Below are positions 36,367 through 44,845 of a DNA stretch of 64,000 nucleotides, piece after piece; positions within the stretch are counted from its first letter, which is position 1; the number at the start of each line of letters is the position of its first letter. The stretch is taken from the NCBI RefSeq assembly GCF_000613925.1, contig NZ_BAJX01000003.1, forward strand, positions 1 through 64,000. The letters run 5' to 3'. The notes beneath the pieces were generated by a model. The model had not been told where the DNA came from, did no database searches, and worked only from the letters and a program-made list of their open reading frames with translations. Origin of the DNA: Prevotella histicola JCM 15637 = DNF00424 (GTDB lineage Bacteria; Bacteroidota; Bacteroidia; Bacteroidales; Bacteroidaceae). A program made the position numbers and the translations under genes.

Positions 36367-36421
36367 AAGAGCAGTACTGCCCTGATGGAAGAGAACGAAT
36401 TTAAAAAGAAAGAAGGAAAGA

Positions 36422-38341
36422 ATGAAACAAACTATTCCTGTTATTGGTATGGCATGTGCATCATGCTCAGCCAATATAGAGAGAAAACTGAATGAACTGG
36501 ACGGCATCAATGAAGCTTCAGTATCGTTGCCTGGCCGTTCGGCTCTCGTAGATTATGATCCAGAGAAGATTTCATTAGAGAAGATGAAGTCGGAGATCAA
36601 TGGTATAGGATATGATTTGGTAATAGATAAACAGACTTCTGTTGAGGAAGTAGAGAAGCGGGCTTATACCTTATTGAAACGTAAGACACTACTTTCTTGG
36701 GTGTTTTCTGTAGCCGTTATGTGTGTTTCTATGCAGTGGATCAACCTTGGTTCGCGAGACATTTCAAACCAGGTTTCCTTGCTGATAGCCCTGGCTAACA
36801 TGCTTTATTGCGGTAGACAGTTCTATGTTACCTCATGGAAGCAGTTGTTACATGGTACTGCAAATATGGATACTCTTGTTGCTTTGTCAACAGGAATAGC
36901 CTTCTTGTTCAGTACTTTCAACACCTTTTGGGGAGATGCTGTATGGGCGAGTCGTGGTATTGTATGGCACACCTATTTTGATGCTTCGGTGATGATTATA
37001 ACCTTTGTGCTCACTGGTCGGCTCATGGAAGAGAAGGCTAAGGATGGTACAGCATCATCCATCCGGCAGATGATGGGTATGGCCCCCAAGACGGCCCATA
37101 TTGTTGATGGTGATAAGATAGAGGAAGTTCCAATCTCAACAATTGAAGTAGGGGATGTTCTTGAGGTGCGTCCAGGGGAGAAAGTGCCTGTTGATGGAGA
37201 AGTTATCTCGGCAGAGAGCTTCATGACTCCTGATGCTGCATATGTTGATGAGAGTATGATTACGGGCGAGCCGACACCAGCTGAGAAAAAGAAAGGCTCG
37301 AAGGTGCTGGCAGGAACAATCCCCAGTCAAGGCAAGTTTCGTATGAAGGCGCGCCAGATAGGTGAAGATACAGCTTTGGCACATATCATTCGTATGGTTC
37401 AAGAGGCACAAGGCTCAAAGGCTCCTGTTCAGCGAATCGTTGATAAAGCTGCATTGATATTCGTTCCCGTTGTAGCATGTATCGCCCTTATAACCTTCCT
37501 TCTCTGGTGGATAATTGGTGGTAATGCCTATCTACCACAGGCCATTATCTCCGCAGTTGCAGTCTTGGTTATTGCTTGTCCATGTGCTATGGGTCTTGCA
37601 ACACCAACAGCTCTCATGGTTGGTATTGGTAGAGCAGCTCAAAGACAGATTCTTATTAAAGATGCTGCAGCATTAGAGAGCTTACGAAAGGTTAATGCTT
37701 TAGTTACAGATAAGACGGGAACACTGACAATTCCAAATAAGGATGTAGACTTTACCAAGGCAGATAATCTTCCGTTAGAGTCACGTGAGCACTTGAAACC
37801 GAACGCTCGTCAGGCGATGGAAGCATTGCAGAAGAGTGGGATAGAGGTTTATATGATGAGTGGTGATAAGGAAGAAGCTGCACATTATTGGGCAGAGAAG
37901 GCTGGAATAAAGCATTATCATAGTAAGGTTATGCCTCAGGATAAGGAGAATCTGGTAAAGGATCTACAATCAAAAGGTAAGTTTGTGGCAATGGTTGGTG
38001 ATGGTATTAATGACACACAAGCTCTTGCTTTGGCTGATGTCAGTATAGCCATAGGCAAAGGAACTGATGTCGCAATGGATGTTGCACAGATAACCTTGAT
38101 GGGAGACGATCTCTCTGCTATCCCAGAAGCAGTACGTTTGAGTCGTCATACGGTACATATGATATGGGAGAACCTCTTCTGGGCATTTATTTATAACATT
38201 GTTTGTATACCTCTTGCAGCAGGTTTGCTTTACGTTTTCGGTATTGATTGGCAGATAACTCCTTCATGGGCAAGTGCTCTGATGGCATTCTCCAGTGTCA
38301 GTGTTGTCCTCAATAGTCTTAGACTTCGTTGGTCAAAGTGA
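36422..38341 (+). CDS. copA: Copper-type P1B ATPase with a drastically shortened nucleotide-binding domain
   Basis: Exports Cu(I) or a similar soft metal. Order: one HMA domain (GMACASC, Cys12/Cys15), membrane segments from about residue 89, actuator domain with TGEPTPAEKK (281-290), the transport motif CPC (386-388), phosphorylated Asp430 in DKTGTLT, hinge GDGIND (526-531), two final segments. Between DKTGTLT and the MSGD motif (479-482) only about 43 residues remain. Other CopA proteins have well over 100 there, including the SEHP ATP-binding motif. The frame is intact, so this is either a family trait or a deletion; ATP binding must differ or be lost. Confidence 0.9.
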   Translation: MKQTIPVIGMACASCSANIERKLNELDGINEASVSLPGRSALVDYDPEKISLEKMKSEINGIGYDLVIDKQTSVEEVEKRAYTLLKRKTLLSWVFSVAVMCVSMQWINLGSRDISNQVSLLIALANMLYCGRQFYVTSWKQLLHGTANMDTLVALSTGIAFLFSTFNTFWGDAVWASRGIVWHTYFDASVMIITFVLTGRLMEEKAKDGTASSIRQMMGMAPKTAHIVDGDKIEEVPISTIEVGDVLEVRPGEKVPVDGEVISAESFMTPDAAYVDESMITGEPTPAEKKKGSKVLAGTIPSQGKFRMKARQIGEDTALAHIIRMVQEAQGSKAPVQRIVDKAALIFVPVVACIALITFLLWWIIGGNAYLPQAIISAVAVLVIACPCAMGLATPTALMVGIGRAAQRQILIKDAAALESLRKVNALVTDKTGTLTIPNKDVDFTKADNLPLESREHLKPNARQAMEALQKSGIEVYMMSGDKEEAAHYWAEKAGIKHYHSKVMPQDKENLVKDLQSKGKFVAMVGDGINDTQALALADVSIAIGKGTDVAMDVAQITLMGDDLSAIPEAVRLSRHTVHMIWENLFWAFIYNIVCIPLAAGLLYVFGIDWQITPSWASALMAFSSVSVVLNSLRLRWSK

Positions 38342-38372
38342 TCTCATAATACGGTCAATTCTTACCGATTCC

Positions 38373-38432
38373 AAAAAGAGTTTGCCACTATCCACAGCTG
38401 GTTATCAGCTCGGATAGTGGCAAACTCTTTTC
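38373..38432 (+). terminator. Terminator after the copper ATPase gene
   Basis: AAAAAGAGTTTGCCACTATCC (38373-38393) pairs with the complementary arm at about 38412-38431, about 20 bp of stem, followed by T-rich sequence. Strong, near-perfect hairpin. Confidence 0.9.
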
Positions 38433-38488
38433 TATTCTATCGTCAAATATCTTCTTTATCTTACTGTATTGTCTCTTGCTTATAGTCT

Positions 38489-38591
38489 TCCCTCTTTGGT
38501 GTTGCAGCCTAGCACGTGTGGTGTTAGTGCTCCACACTAGTGGAGTTGATACCTCGCACACATTGTGCGAAGCCCTCGCACATTTTTAAAA
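38489..38591. repeat. Third palindrome family, locus B
   Basis: Units start at 38489, 38511, 38533, 38555 and 38577 (22-bp pitch): AGCACGTGTGGTGTT, CACACTAGTGGAGTT and the true palindrome CGCACACATTGTGCG, with half-conserved outer units. Spacers of 7 bp match those of locus A (GCAGCCT, AGTGCTC, GATACCT). It ends 8 bp before the stop of the minus-strand gene at 38600. Confidence 0.72.
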
Positions 38592-38599
38592 GGAGTCCT

Positions 38600-39469
38600 T
38601 TACCTTACAGGATAATCGTATCGGCTCGTGTTATAGAAGCCATTGCGCTGTGTAGGCATATGATCAAATTCAACGTTAACTGATATCGCATTCTGGTTAT
38701 GTGAGCCCCATTGATACGTTACACCACCACCTATACGATCCATGAATCGGCTTGCGATGGCACTGTTTCCCCAACCCATTGGACCAAAACCGTATCCCAT
38801 TGGGTCAAAACCATAACCAAAAGGAGTATATCCCCATGCTCCGTAACCAGTCCAGTAGGGTGAACCATAACCCATGTAGCCAAAGGTATTGCCGAAGTTG
38901 TTTGAGGTAAAGGCTTTCTGAACAAAGGCATAAGCACTCCAGTGTTCATCAAACTGGTAGCCAAAGACAGCATTAACCCCACCAACAAAGTAATTGTCAC
39001 CACGATAAGTGAGATGGTTGACATATCCTCCTACAGCCAGTGTTGCTTTCTTTGACAGGTTTGTGACATACATTAATGATACATCTTGTGAGAAACCTGC
39101 ACCATGATTATAGCCATGTCCCAGACTTGCAAACGCTGAAGCACTGAGGTTGATGTTTAATCCTTTATGTAATCGCCATGGTCCAACGCCATATCCCCAC
39201 GCAGGATAATAGAAATCGTTGGGTGTAACGGTTTGACCATTCTCAGTAATGATAGGTAGATTATTGTCAATCTGTGCTTGTTGTGCTCGGTCTTCAGCCA
39301 ATTTCCGAGCATATTCCTTTTCTTCTTCTGTGGCTTCACGTGGTCCTTGCAAGCGTGCTGATTCTATAGGTTGCACGGTGGAGGTGTCCTCTTTGTGAGC
39401 CGTCTTCGTATTCTGAGCATACAATGGTATGCATAGAATAGCTGATATTATGAAAGTATATTTCCTCAT
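38600..39469 (-). CDS. Exported Gly/Tyr-rich outer-membrane protein
   Basis: 289 residues with a signal peptide (ISAILCIPLYAQ). After a charged helical segment (REATEEEKEYARKLAEDRAQQ) the mature part has alternating hydrophobic strands typical of a small beta barrel. A low-complexity stretch at about residues 195-240 is made of GYG, GYM, GMG and aromatic residues. No characterised family recognised. A minus-strand TATATTTG box at 39477-39484 lies directly upstream. Monocistronic. Confidence 0.75.
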   Translation of the reverse strand: MRKYTFIISAILCIPLYAQNTKTAHKEDTSTVQPIESARLQGPREATEEEKEYARKLAEDRAQQAQIDNNLPIITENGQTVTPNDFYYPAWGYGVGPWRLHKGLNINLSASAFASLGHGYNHGAGFSQDVSLMYVTNLSKKATLAVGGYVNHLTYRGDNYFVGGVNAVFGYQFDEHWSAYAFVQKAFTSNNFGNTFGYMGYGSPYWTGYGAWGYTPFGYGFDPMGYGFGPMGWGNSAIASRFMDRIGGGVTYQWGSHNQNAISVNVEFDHMPTQRNGFYNTSRYDYPVR

Positions 39470-39535
39470 ATGTTTGCAAATATAAATATTTGACAGTCAA
39501 CTGCCAAGTATTTTAAAGTTAATTAGTGCTTTTTT

Positions 39536-40486
39536 TTAGTGTGTCCGCATGATAAGAGGTGGGTCTGTCGTGAAAAGAAATACTGTTGCACTGTGGAAAA
39601 CCTGCCCAGGGTATAGTTTAGTATCAACCCTTTCCATTCCACTGTTGTATCCAGCGTGAATTGGTTGTAGGCTTATTGCTGTGCTCTCAATCCCATGTGT
39701 GTTAATATTTATTGTGGGTTCACTTGAATAAACAGTCATAGCCCTACCGCTTTGTGCGTCAAAGAGTATGGCAGCAGGCTTCTGCATATTATCTGGATGA
39801 CGTAGTTGGAAGGCATTGTCATACCCATTTCTTGTCTTATGTATCTGTTCTCCAATCTCGCGAGGCTTAGTAAAATCAAGTGGAGTATGCTTTGTTCGTT
39901 GTAATGTACCCGTTATTTGTCCTTGCTTGTCGTATGAATCAGTCTGTACGGCATCTATCCATAGGTGTTGCTTAAGGATAGAACGGTGCATATCACCAGA
40001 AAGATTGAAATGAATACCATTTGTAACCTCTATAGGGGTAGTGGCTGTTGTAGTGATTCGATAGTCTATATCCAGTGCGTTTTGGTCGGAGAGGGTATAG
40101 GTAACGTTTACGTTTAACCTTCCATTCAATCCGTTCTCACCTTCTTTTGTAATGTATCTTAGTGAGACAGATTGGTTATCAGAGCTCACAACCTCCCATA
40201 TCCTGTCAGATAATATCTCCGTTTTATTTTTACCAAAGTAGACGAGTGTAGCTCCGAGAGTCTTATCTGATATGCAGTCATCAGGTCTTTTACAGTCTTT
40301 TATAACTGGCTCCAATCGTCCATTCCAGTTGTGTGCTGTCAGTGAAACAAGTCGAGCCCCGTAGTTACTGACTACTGCTTCCATCCCATTCCCATTTACA
40401 AGCCGGAACAACTGTTGCTTCTGCGCGTGACAATAGATGGTAACGCAGAGTATAGTTGTGGTTAATATTATGTGTAGATGCTTCAT
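39536..40486 (-). CDS. Exported aldose-epimerase-fold protein, altered active site
   Basis: 316 residues with a signal peptide (LTTTILCVTIYCHAQ), so it acts in the periplasm or outside. The galactose mutarotase fold is seen in VVSNYGARLVSLTAHNWNG, TNGIHFNLSGD and YPGQVFHSATVFLF. Canonical mutarotases have TNHSYFNL with a catalytic His and a catalytic Glu in a CLETQ-type motif. Here those positions read TNGIHFNL and SLQPIH, so both catalytic residues look replaced. It may be a non-catalytic sugar-binding protein or act on another substrate. A minus-strand TATCTTTG box lies at 40510-40517. Confidence 0.82.
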   Translation of the reverse strand: MKHLHIILTTTILCVTIYCHAQKQQLFRLVNGNGMEAVVSNYGARLVSLTAHNWNGRLEPVIKDCKRPDDCISDKTLGATLVYFGKNKTEILSDRIWEVVSSDNQSVSLRYITKEGENGLNGRLNVNVTYTLSDQNALDIDYRITTTATTPIEVTNGIHFNLSGDMHRSILKQHLWIDAVQTDSYDKQGQITGTLQRTKHTPLDFTKPREIGEQIHKTRNGYDNAFQLRHPDNMQKPAAILFDAQSGRAMTVYSSEPTININTHGIESTAISLQPIHAGYNSGMERVDTKLYPGQVFHSATVFLFTTDPPLIMRTH

Positions 40487-40644
40487 ACTATTTTGTTATC
40501 TATATAGTGCAAAGATAGCAAAAAGTTTAGATGATATCGATAATTAATGTTTTTTTATTGGCAAGAGAGAATCTTCTGATATCTACTTTATGATGAGAAG
40601 TAGACTATAAGTAAAAGGAAACCTGTTATTTTTATAATAAAATG

Positions 40645-40676
40645 TTTGCGTAAAAGAAATAAAAGTGATACTTTTG
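40645..40676 (+). promoter_or_regulatory. Promoter of the Phe/Tyr operon
   Basis: TTTG at 40645-40648 and TACTTTTG at 40669-40676, 20 bp apart. The expected transcript start is near 40683, about 210 nt before the pheA start, which leaves room for a regulatory leader. Confidence 0.72.
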
Positions 40677-40685
40677 CAGAAGATA

Positions 40686-40781
40686 ATGAATGGATTAAGA
40701 GTTATGATTACATCTTACACATCTTTCCGTTACTTTTATTTTTACTTTGCAAAGGATTGTAAAGCGGGAAGTTGCGTGTAG
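40686..40781 (+). CDS. Phe/Tyr-rich leader peptide of the aromatic operon
   Basis: A 31-codon ORF (ATG 40686, TAG 40779-40781), too short for ordinary gene calling. Residues 14-21 read FRYFYFYF, seven Phe/Tyr in eight positions. A second in-frame ATG at 40704 gives a 25-residue version with a more usual distance from the transcript start. The operon downstream makes Phe and Tyr, so this is a leader peptide whose translation senses those amino acids, as in pheL-type attenuation. The reading of its purpose is inference; the peptide is seen directly. Confidence 0.8.
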   Translation: MNGLRVMITSYTSFRYFYFYFAKDCKAGSCV

Positions 40782-40862
40782 ATTTCAACTTATGAAAGTC
40801 ATATATAGAAATAGATAACGAAACGGTCCCGCTCAATAAAGAGTAGGACCGTTTTCCGTTAT
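40764..40862 (+). promoter_or_regulatory. Attenuator: competing antiterminator and terminator hairpins
   Basis: The terminator-like hairpin pairs AAACGGTCC (40821-40829) with GGACCGTTT (40846-40854), extended by ATAACG (40815-40820) with CGTTAT (40857-40862). A competing pairing joins GCGGGA (40764-40769) to TCCCGC (40827-40832) and would break the terminator. A ribosome stalled on the Phe/Tyr codons (40725-40748) leaves 40764-40769 free; one that reaches the stop codon covers it. This is the logic of classical attenuation. The U tract after the stem is short. Confidence 0.7.
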
Positions 40863-40893
40863 ATACCTTTGAAACAGATATAGAAATACAGAT

Positions 40894-41724
40894 ATGAAAC
40901 GAATAGCAATACAAGGAAAGATTGGAAGTTTTCATGATATAGCTGCTCATGAATATTTCAAAGGGGAGCAGTTACAGCTTCATTGTTGCAGTACTTTTGA
41001 AGAAGTCTTTGATAGTGTGCGACGTGATCCTACTGCTATTGCTATGCTTGCTATTGAAAATACGATTGCTGGTAGTTTGCTTCATAACTATGATTTGCTA
41101 CGTGAGTCGGGGACAACGGTTGTGGGTGAACAGCGTCTTCATATCCAACATTGTATCTGTTGTCTGCCTGATGATGATTGGAGAACGGTGACGGAAGTCT
41201 ATTCTCACCCCGTTGCACTCATGCAATGCCGATCTTTTCTTGCTCAGCATTCCAGTTTTAGGGCTGTAGAAGCAGAGGATACAGCTGGTGCAGCTGAGGA
41301 GATTGTGGCGCAAAAGAGGCACGGTTGTGCAGCGATATGCTCATCAAGTGCTGCCATACAGTATGGAATGAAAATCCTAGAAGATTCGATAGAGGATAAT
41401 AAACATAACTTTACACGCTTCCTTGTGGCATGTCATCCACAGAAAGCAGACTATCTTCGTCCGTTAGAAAAGGCTGATAAGGCAAGTATAGTCTTTTCTC
41501 TGCCACATGAAGAAGGGTCCTTGAGCAAAGTCTTGACTATCCTTTCTTTCTATGATATAAACCTTACGAAGATCCAATCATTACCAGTTATCGGTCATGA
41601 GTGGGAATATCTCTTCTATGTTGATGTTACTTTTAATAACCTTACACGCTATCGTCAGGCTATTGATGCCATCACACCGTTAGTGAAGAGTATTAAAATA
41701 TTAGGAGAGTATAAGGAGTCTTGA
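40894..41724 (+). CDS. pheA: Prephenate dehydratase
   Basis: Converts prephenate to phenylpyruvate for Phe synthesis. 276 residues: the PDT domain with IENT (54-57) and the catalytic TRF (174-176), then a C-terminal ACT domain from about 196 that usually gives Phe feedback. The regulatory ESRP motif of the family is QSLP here (228-231). The chorismate mutase domain found in enterobacterial PheA is absent; that activity is fused to the DAHP synthase of this operon. First structural gene after the leader peptide. Confidence 0.93.
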   Translation: MKRIAIQGKIGSFHDIAAHEYFKGEQLQLHCCSTFEEVFDSVRRDPTAIAMLAIENTIAGSLLHNYDLLRESGTTVVGEQRLHIQHCICCLPDDDWRTVTEVYSHPVALMQCRSFLAQHSSFRAVEAEDTAGAAEEIVAQKRHGCAAICSSSAAIQYGMKILEDSIEDNKHNFTRFLVACHPQKADYLRPLEKADKASIVFSLPHEEGSLSKVLTILSFYDINLTKIQSLPVIGHEWEYLFYVDVTFNNLTRYRQAIDAITPLVKSIKILGEYKES

Positions 41725-41763
41725 GTTTGAAAGAGACCTCTTTAATATGTAGATAAAAATATA

Positions 41764-42933
41764 ATGCCGATGATTCAACCAGCAAAGAGAGTGAGAGAAG
41801 TGCAAGAATACTACTTCTCACGTAAGCTAAAAGAAGTGTCAAGACTGAATGCTGAAGGTAAAGATATCATATCTTTGGCTATCGGCAGCCCTGATATGCC
41901 ACCTTCAAAACTGACTGTTGATAAGCTATGTGAGGTTGCCAGACAACCTTCTGCTCATGGTTATCAACCTACAATGGGTACATGTGAGTTGCGTGAGGCT
42001 ATGGCAGGCTTTTATAAACGTTGGTATGGAGTGGATATAAATCCTCAAACTGAAGTGCAACCGCTTATTGGTTCTAAAGAAGGGATCCTACATATCACCT
42101 TGGCTTTTGTGAATCCTGGTGAGCAAGTGCTGGTACCTAATCCTGGTTATCCTACTTATACATCCCTCTCAAGGATACTTGGTGCAGAGGTTATAAGCTA
42201 TGATTTGTTGGAGAATAATGGTTGGCAACCAGACTTTGAAGCATTAGAAAGGATGGATTTAAGCCGTGTTCGCTTGATGTGGACAAACTATCCAAACATG
42301 CCAACAGGAGGAAATGCACAGCGACAGACCTATGAACGGCTAGTTCATTTCGCACATCAGCATAATATTATAGTTGTAAATGACAACCCATACTCGTTTA
42401 TTCTTAATGAAGGAGAGAAGCTTAGCATCATGCAAGTGCCTGGTGCTAAGGAATGTTGTATAGAGTTTAACTCTATGTCGAAGGCATATAACATGCCTGG
42501 ATGGCGTGTAGGAATGTGCGTAAGCAATGCTACTTTCATCTCATGGATACTGAAGATAAAAAGTAATATAGACTCTGGAACGTTCCAAGGGATGCAACTG
42601 GCAGCAGCAGAAGCACTGAAGAAGAATACAGATGAGTGGCATAGACGGTATAATATAGAAGTATATAGATACCGAAGAACAATAGCTGAAGAAATAATGA
42701 AGCTCTTGGGCTGTTCATTCGACCATAATCAAGTTGGTATGTTCCTATGGGGAAAGATCCCAGAGGTATACTCTGATGCAGAAGAACTAACGGAACGCAT
42801 TCTGCATAAGGCAAGAGTATTCATCACACCAGGCTTTATTTTTGGCAGTAATGGTACTCGTTATATACGTATTTCGCTCTGTGCAAAGGATAAAAAAATG
42901 GCAGAAGCGCGAGATCGTATAGCCACATTATAA
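41764..42933 (+). CDS. Class I/II aminotransferase (aromatic amino acid type)
   Basis: PLP-dependent aminotransferase of 389 residues. Lys240 in NSMSKAYNMPGWRVG binds PLP; Asp207 in VVNDNPYS and the NYPNMPTGG segment (175-183, usually NYPNNPTG) are also visible. Position between prephenate dehydratase and DAHP synthase indicates that it transaminates phenylpyruvate and 4-hydroxyphenylpyruvate, the last steps to Phe and Tyr. Sequence alone also fits an LL-diaminopimelate or aspartate aminotransferase. Confidence 0.9.
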   Translation: MPMIQPAKRVREVQEYYFSRKLKEVSRLNAEGKDIISLAIGSPDMPPSKLTVDKLCEVARQPSAHGYQPTMGTCELREAMAGFYKRWYGVDINPQTEVQPLIGSKEGILHITLAFVNPGEQVLVPNPGYPTYTSLSRILGAEVISYDLLENNGWQPDFEALERMDLSRVRLMWTNYPNMPTGGNAQRQTYERLVHFAHQHNIIVVNDNPYSFILNEGEKLSIMQVPGAKECCIEFNSMSKAYNMPGWRVGMCVSNATFISWILKIKSNIDSGTFQGMQLAAAEALKKNTDEWHRRYNIEVYRYRRTIAEEIMKLLGCSFDHNQVGMFLWGKIPEVYSDAEELTERILHKARVFITPGFIFGSNGTRYIRISLCAKDKKMAEARDRIATL

Positions 42934-42966
42934 ACAAGAATTAGGAAAAATAAAAGATATAAGCTT

Positions 42967-44031
42967 ATGGAATTAGAGTTAGAACCTTTGAATCTCCCAT
43001 GTGATAATGAGCGTCCATGGGTTATAGCAGGCCCTTGTTCTGCAGAAACAGAGGAACAGGTGATGGCAACAGCACGTAACCTGGCTGCAAAAGGATGCCA
43101 TATGTTCAGAGCTGGAGTGTGGAAACCGCGCACGAAACCAGGTGGATTCGAAGGTAATGGTGAGAAAGCTTTACCATGGATGAAGCGGGTAAAGGAAGAA
43201 ACTGGTATGCTGATTTCAACAGAAGTAGCCACTCCCGAGCATGTAGAGTTGGCAATGAAGTATGATATGGATATACTATGGGTGGGTGCACGTACGTCTA
43301 CTAACCCGTTTGCCATGCAGGCTTTAGCTGACGCTATGCGTGGACTTAAGATACCAGTATTGGTTAAGAACCCAGTTAACCCCGACATAGAGTTGTGGTT
43401 AGGGGCACTTGAACGTATCAATCAGGCTGGTATTAAGCAGTTAGGGGTTATCCATCGTGGCTTCTCAAGCTATGATAAGAAGATTTACCGAAACCTTCCT
43501 ATGTGGCAAATACCTATAGAATTACATCGTCGTGTTCCAGAGTTGCCAATCATTTGTGACCCCAGTCACATTGGAGGAAGGCGAGACTTGATAGCTCCTT
43601 TGTGCCAACAGGCTATGGATTTAGGCTTTGATGGTTTGATCGTAGAGAGCCATTGCAATCCTGATGAGGCGTGGAGCGATGCCAAACAGCAGGTTACCCC
43701 AGACATACTTGACTATATCCTCTCATTGCTTATAGTACGGAGTGAGAGCTCTACTACTGAAGGTATACGCATGCTTCGTGCACAGATTGACGAGATTGAC
43801 AACACCTTAATGGACCTACTTGCCAAACGATTCCGTGTTTGTAGAGAGATAGGTACCTTTAAAAAGGAACATAATATGACGGTCTTACAGACTGGAAGAT
43901 ACAATGAAATACTTGAGAAGCGTGGTGCGCAGGCAAGTCTTTGTGGCATGAATGCAGAGTTTGCAGCACAGGTGTTTGAGTTAATTCATGAGGAAAGTGT
44001 CCGCCAACAGTTGGCTATTGTGAACCAATAA
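42967..44031 (+). CDS. Bifunctional DAHP synthase / chorismate mutase
   Basis: 354 residues. The N-terminal type I-beta DAHP synthase (AGPCSAE 21-27, FRAGVWKPRTKPGGFEG, VIHRGF, CDPSHIGG) makes the first shikimate intermediate. A C-terminal AroQ chorismate mutase domain begins at about 262 (IRMLRAQIDEIDNTLMDLL). This order of domains is known from Bacteroidota such as Porphyromonas, where the mutase also mediates feedback. Placing both steps in the Phe/Tyr operon lets one leader control entry into and exit from the pathway. Confidence 0.95.
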   Translation: MELELEPLNLPCDNERPWVIAGPCSAETEEQVMATARNLAAKGCHMFRAGVWKPRTKPGGFEGNGEKALPWMKRVKEETGMLISTEVATPEHVELAMKYDMDILWVGARTSTNPFAMQALADAMRGLKIPVLVKNPVNPDIELWLGALERINQAGIKQLGVIHRGFSSYDKKIYRNLPMWQIPIELHRRVPELPIICDPSHIGGRRDLIAPLCQQAMDLGFDGLIVESHCNPDEAWSDAKQQVTPDILDYILSLLIVRSESSTTEGIRMLRAQIDEIDNTLMDLLAKRFRVCREIGTFKKEHNMTVLQTGRYNEILEKRGAQASLCGMNAEFAAQVFELIHEESVRQQLAIVNQ

Positions 44032-44035
44032 GAGA

Positions 44036-44833
44036 ATGAAAATACTGATTATGGGAGCAGGGAAGATGGGGAGTTTCTTCATCGACCTGCTAAGTTTTGA
44101 TCATGAAGTGGCAGCTTACGAGAAGGATGCAACCCGTCTTCGTTTTACATATAACTGTCAACGTTTTACAACATTGGATGAAATAAAAGCCTTTCAGCCA
44201 GAGTTGGTTATCAATGCCGTGACCGTTAAATATACGATTCCTGCCTTTGAAGAGGTCCTACCTGTGTTACCAAAGGATTGTATCATCTCTGATATCAGTT
44301 CAGTGAAGACGGGTTTGAAAGCGTGGTATGAAGAAAGTGGACATCCTTATGCCTCTACTCATCCAATGTTTGGCCCCACATTTGCCAATCTTAACCAACT
44401 CAGTGAAGAGAATGCTATTATCATTACGGAGGGTGATCATAAGGGATATATCTTCTTTAAGGAACTCTATCAGAAGCTGGGACTGCATATTTACGAATAT
44501 AGTTTTGAGGAACATGACAAGACGGTGGCCTACTCTTTGAGTATTCCCTTTGTCTCTACGTTTGTCTTTGCAGCTGTAATGAAACATCAAGATGCACCCG
44601 GTACCACCTTCAAACGCCATATGCAAATAGCCAAGGGTGTACTGAATGAAGACGATTATTTACTCCAGGAGATTCTCTTTAATCCTTATACACATGACCA
44701 AGTAGCACAGATTCGATCAGAACTGACAGAACTGTTGCAGATTATTGAGGAGAAAGATGCGGCAGGAATGAAGGCTTATCTGAAGAAAATCAGGGCACAT
44801 GTGGCACGGGATATAGAGATTAGAAGAGTGTAA
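44036..44833 (+). CDS. tyrA: Prephenate dehydrogenase
   Basis: Oxidatively decarboxylates prephenate to 4-hydroxyphenylpyruvate for Tyr synthesis. 265 residues: Rossmann start MKILIMGAGKMGSFF, conserved SDISSVKT and the catalytic STHPMFGPTF. There is no ACT or mutase domain. It starts 4 bp after the DAHP synthase gene and is the last aromatic gene of the operon; the following gene (12 bp on) is functionally unrelated. Confidence 0.93.
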   Translation: MKILIMGAGKMGSFFIDLLSFDHEVAAYEKDATRLRFTYNCQRFTTLDEIKAFQPELVINAVTVKYTIPAFEEVLPVLPKDCIISDISSVKTGLKAWYEESGHPYASTHPMFGPTFANLNQLSEENAIIITEGDHKGYIFFKELYQKLGLHIYEYSFEEHDKTVAYSLSIPFVSTFVFAAVMKHQDAPGTTFKRHMQIAKGVLNEDDYLLQEILFNPYTHDQVAQIRSELTELLQIIEEKDAAGMKAYLKKIRAHVARDIEIRRV

Positions 44834-44845
44834 AAGACTTGTACT

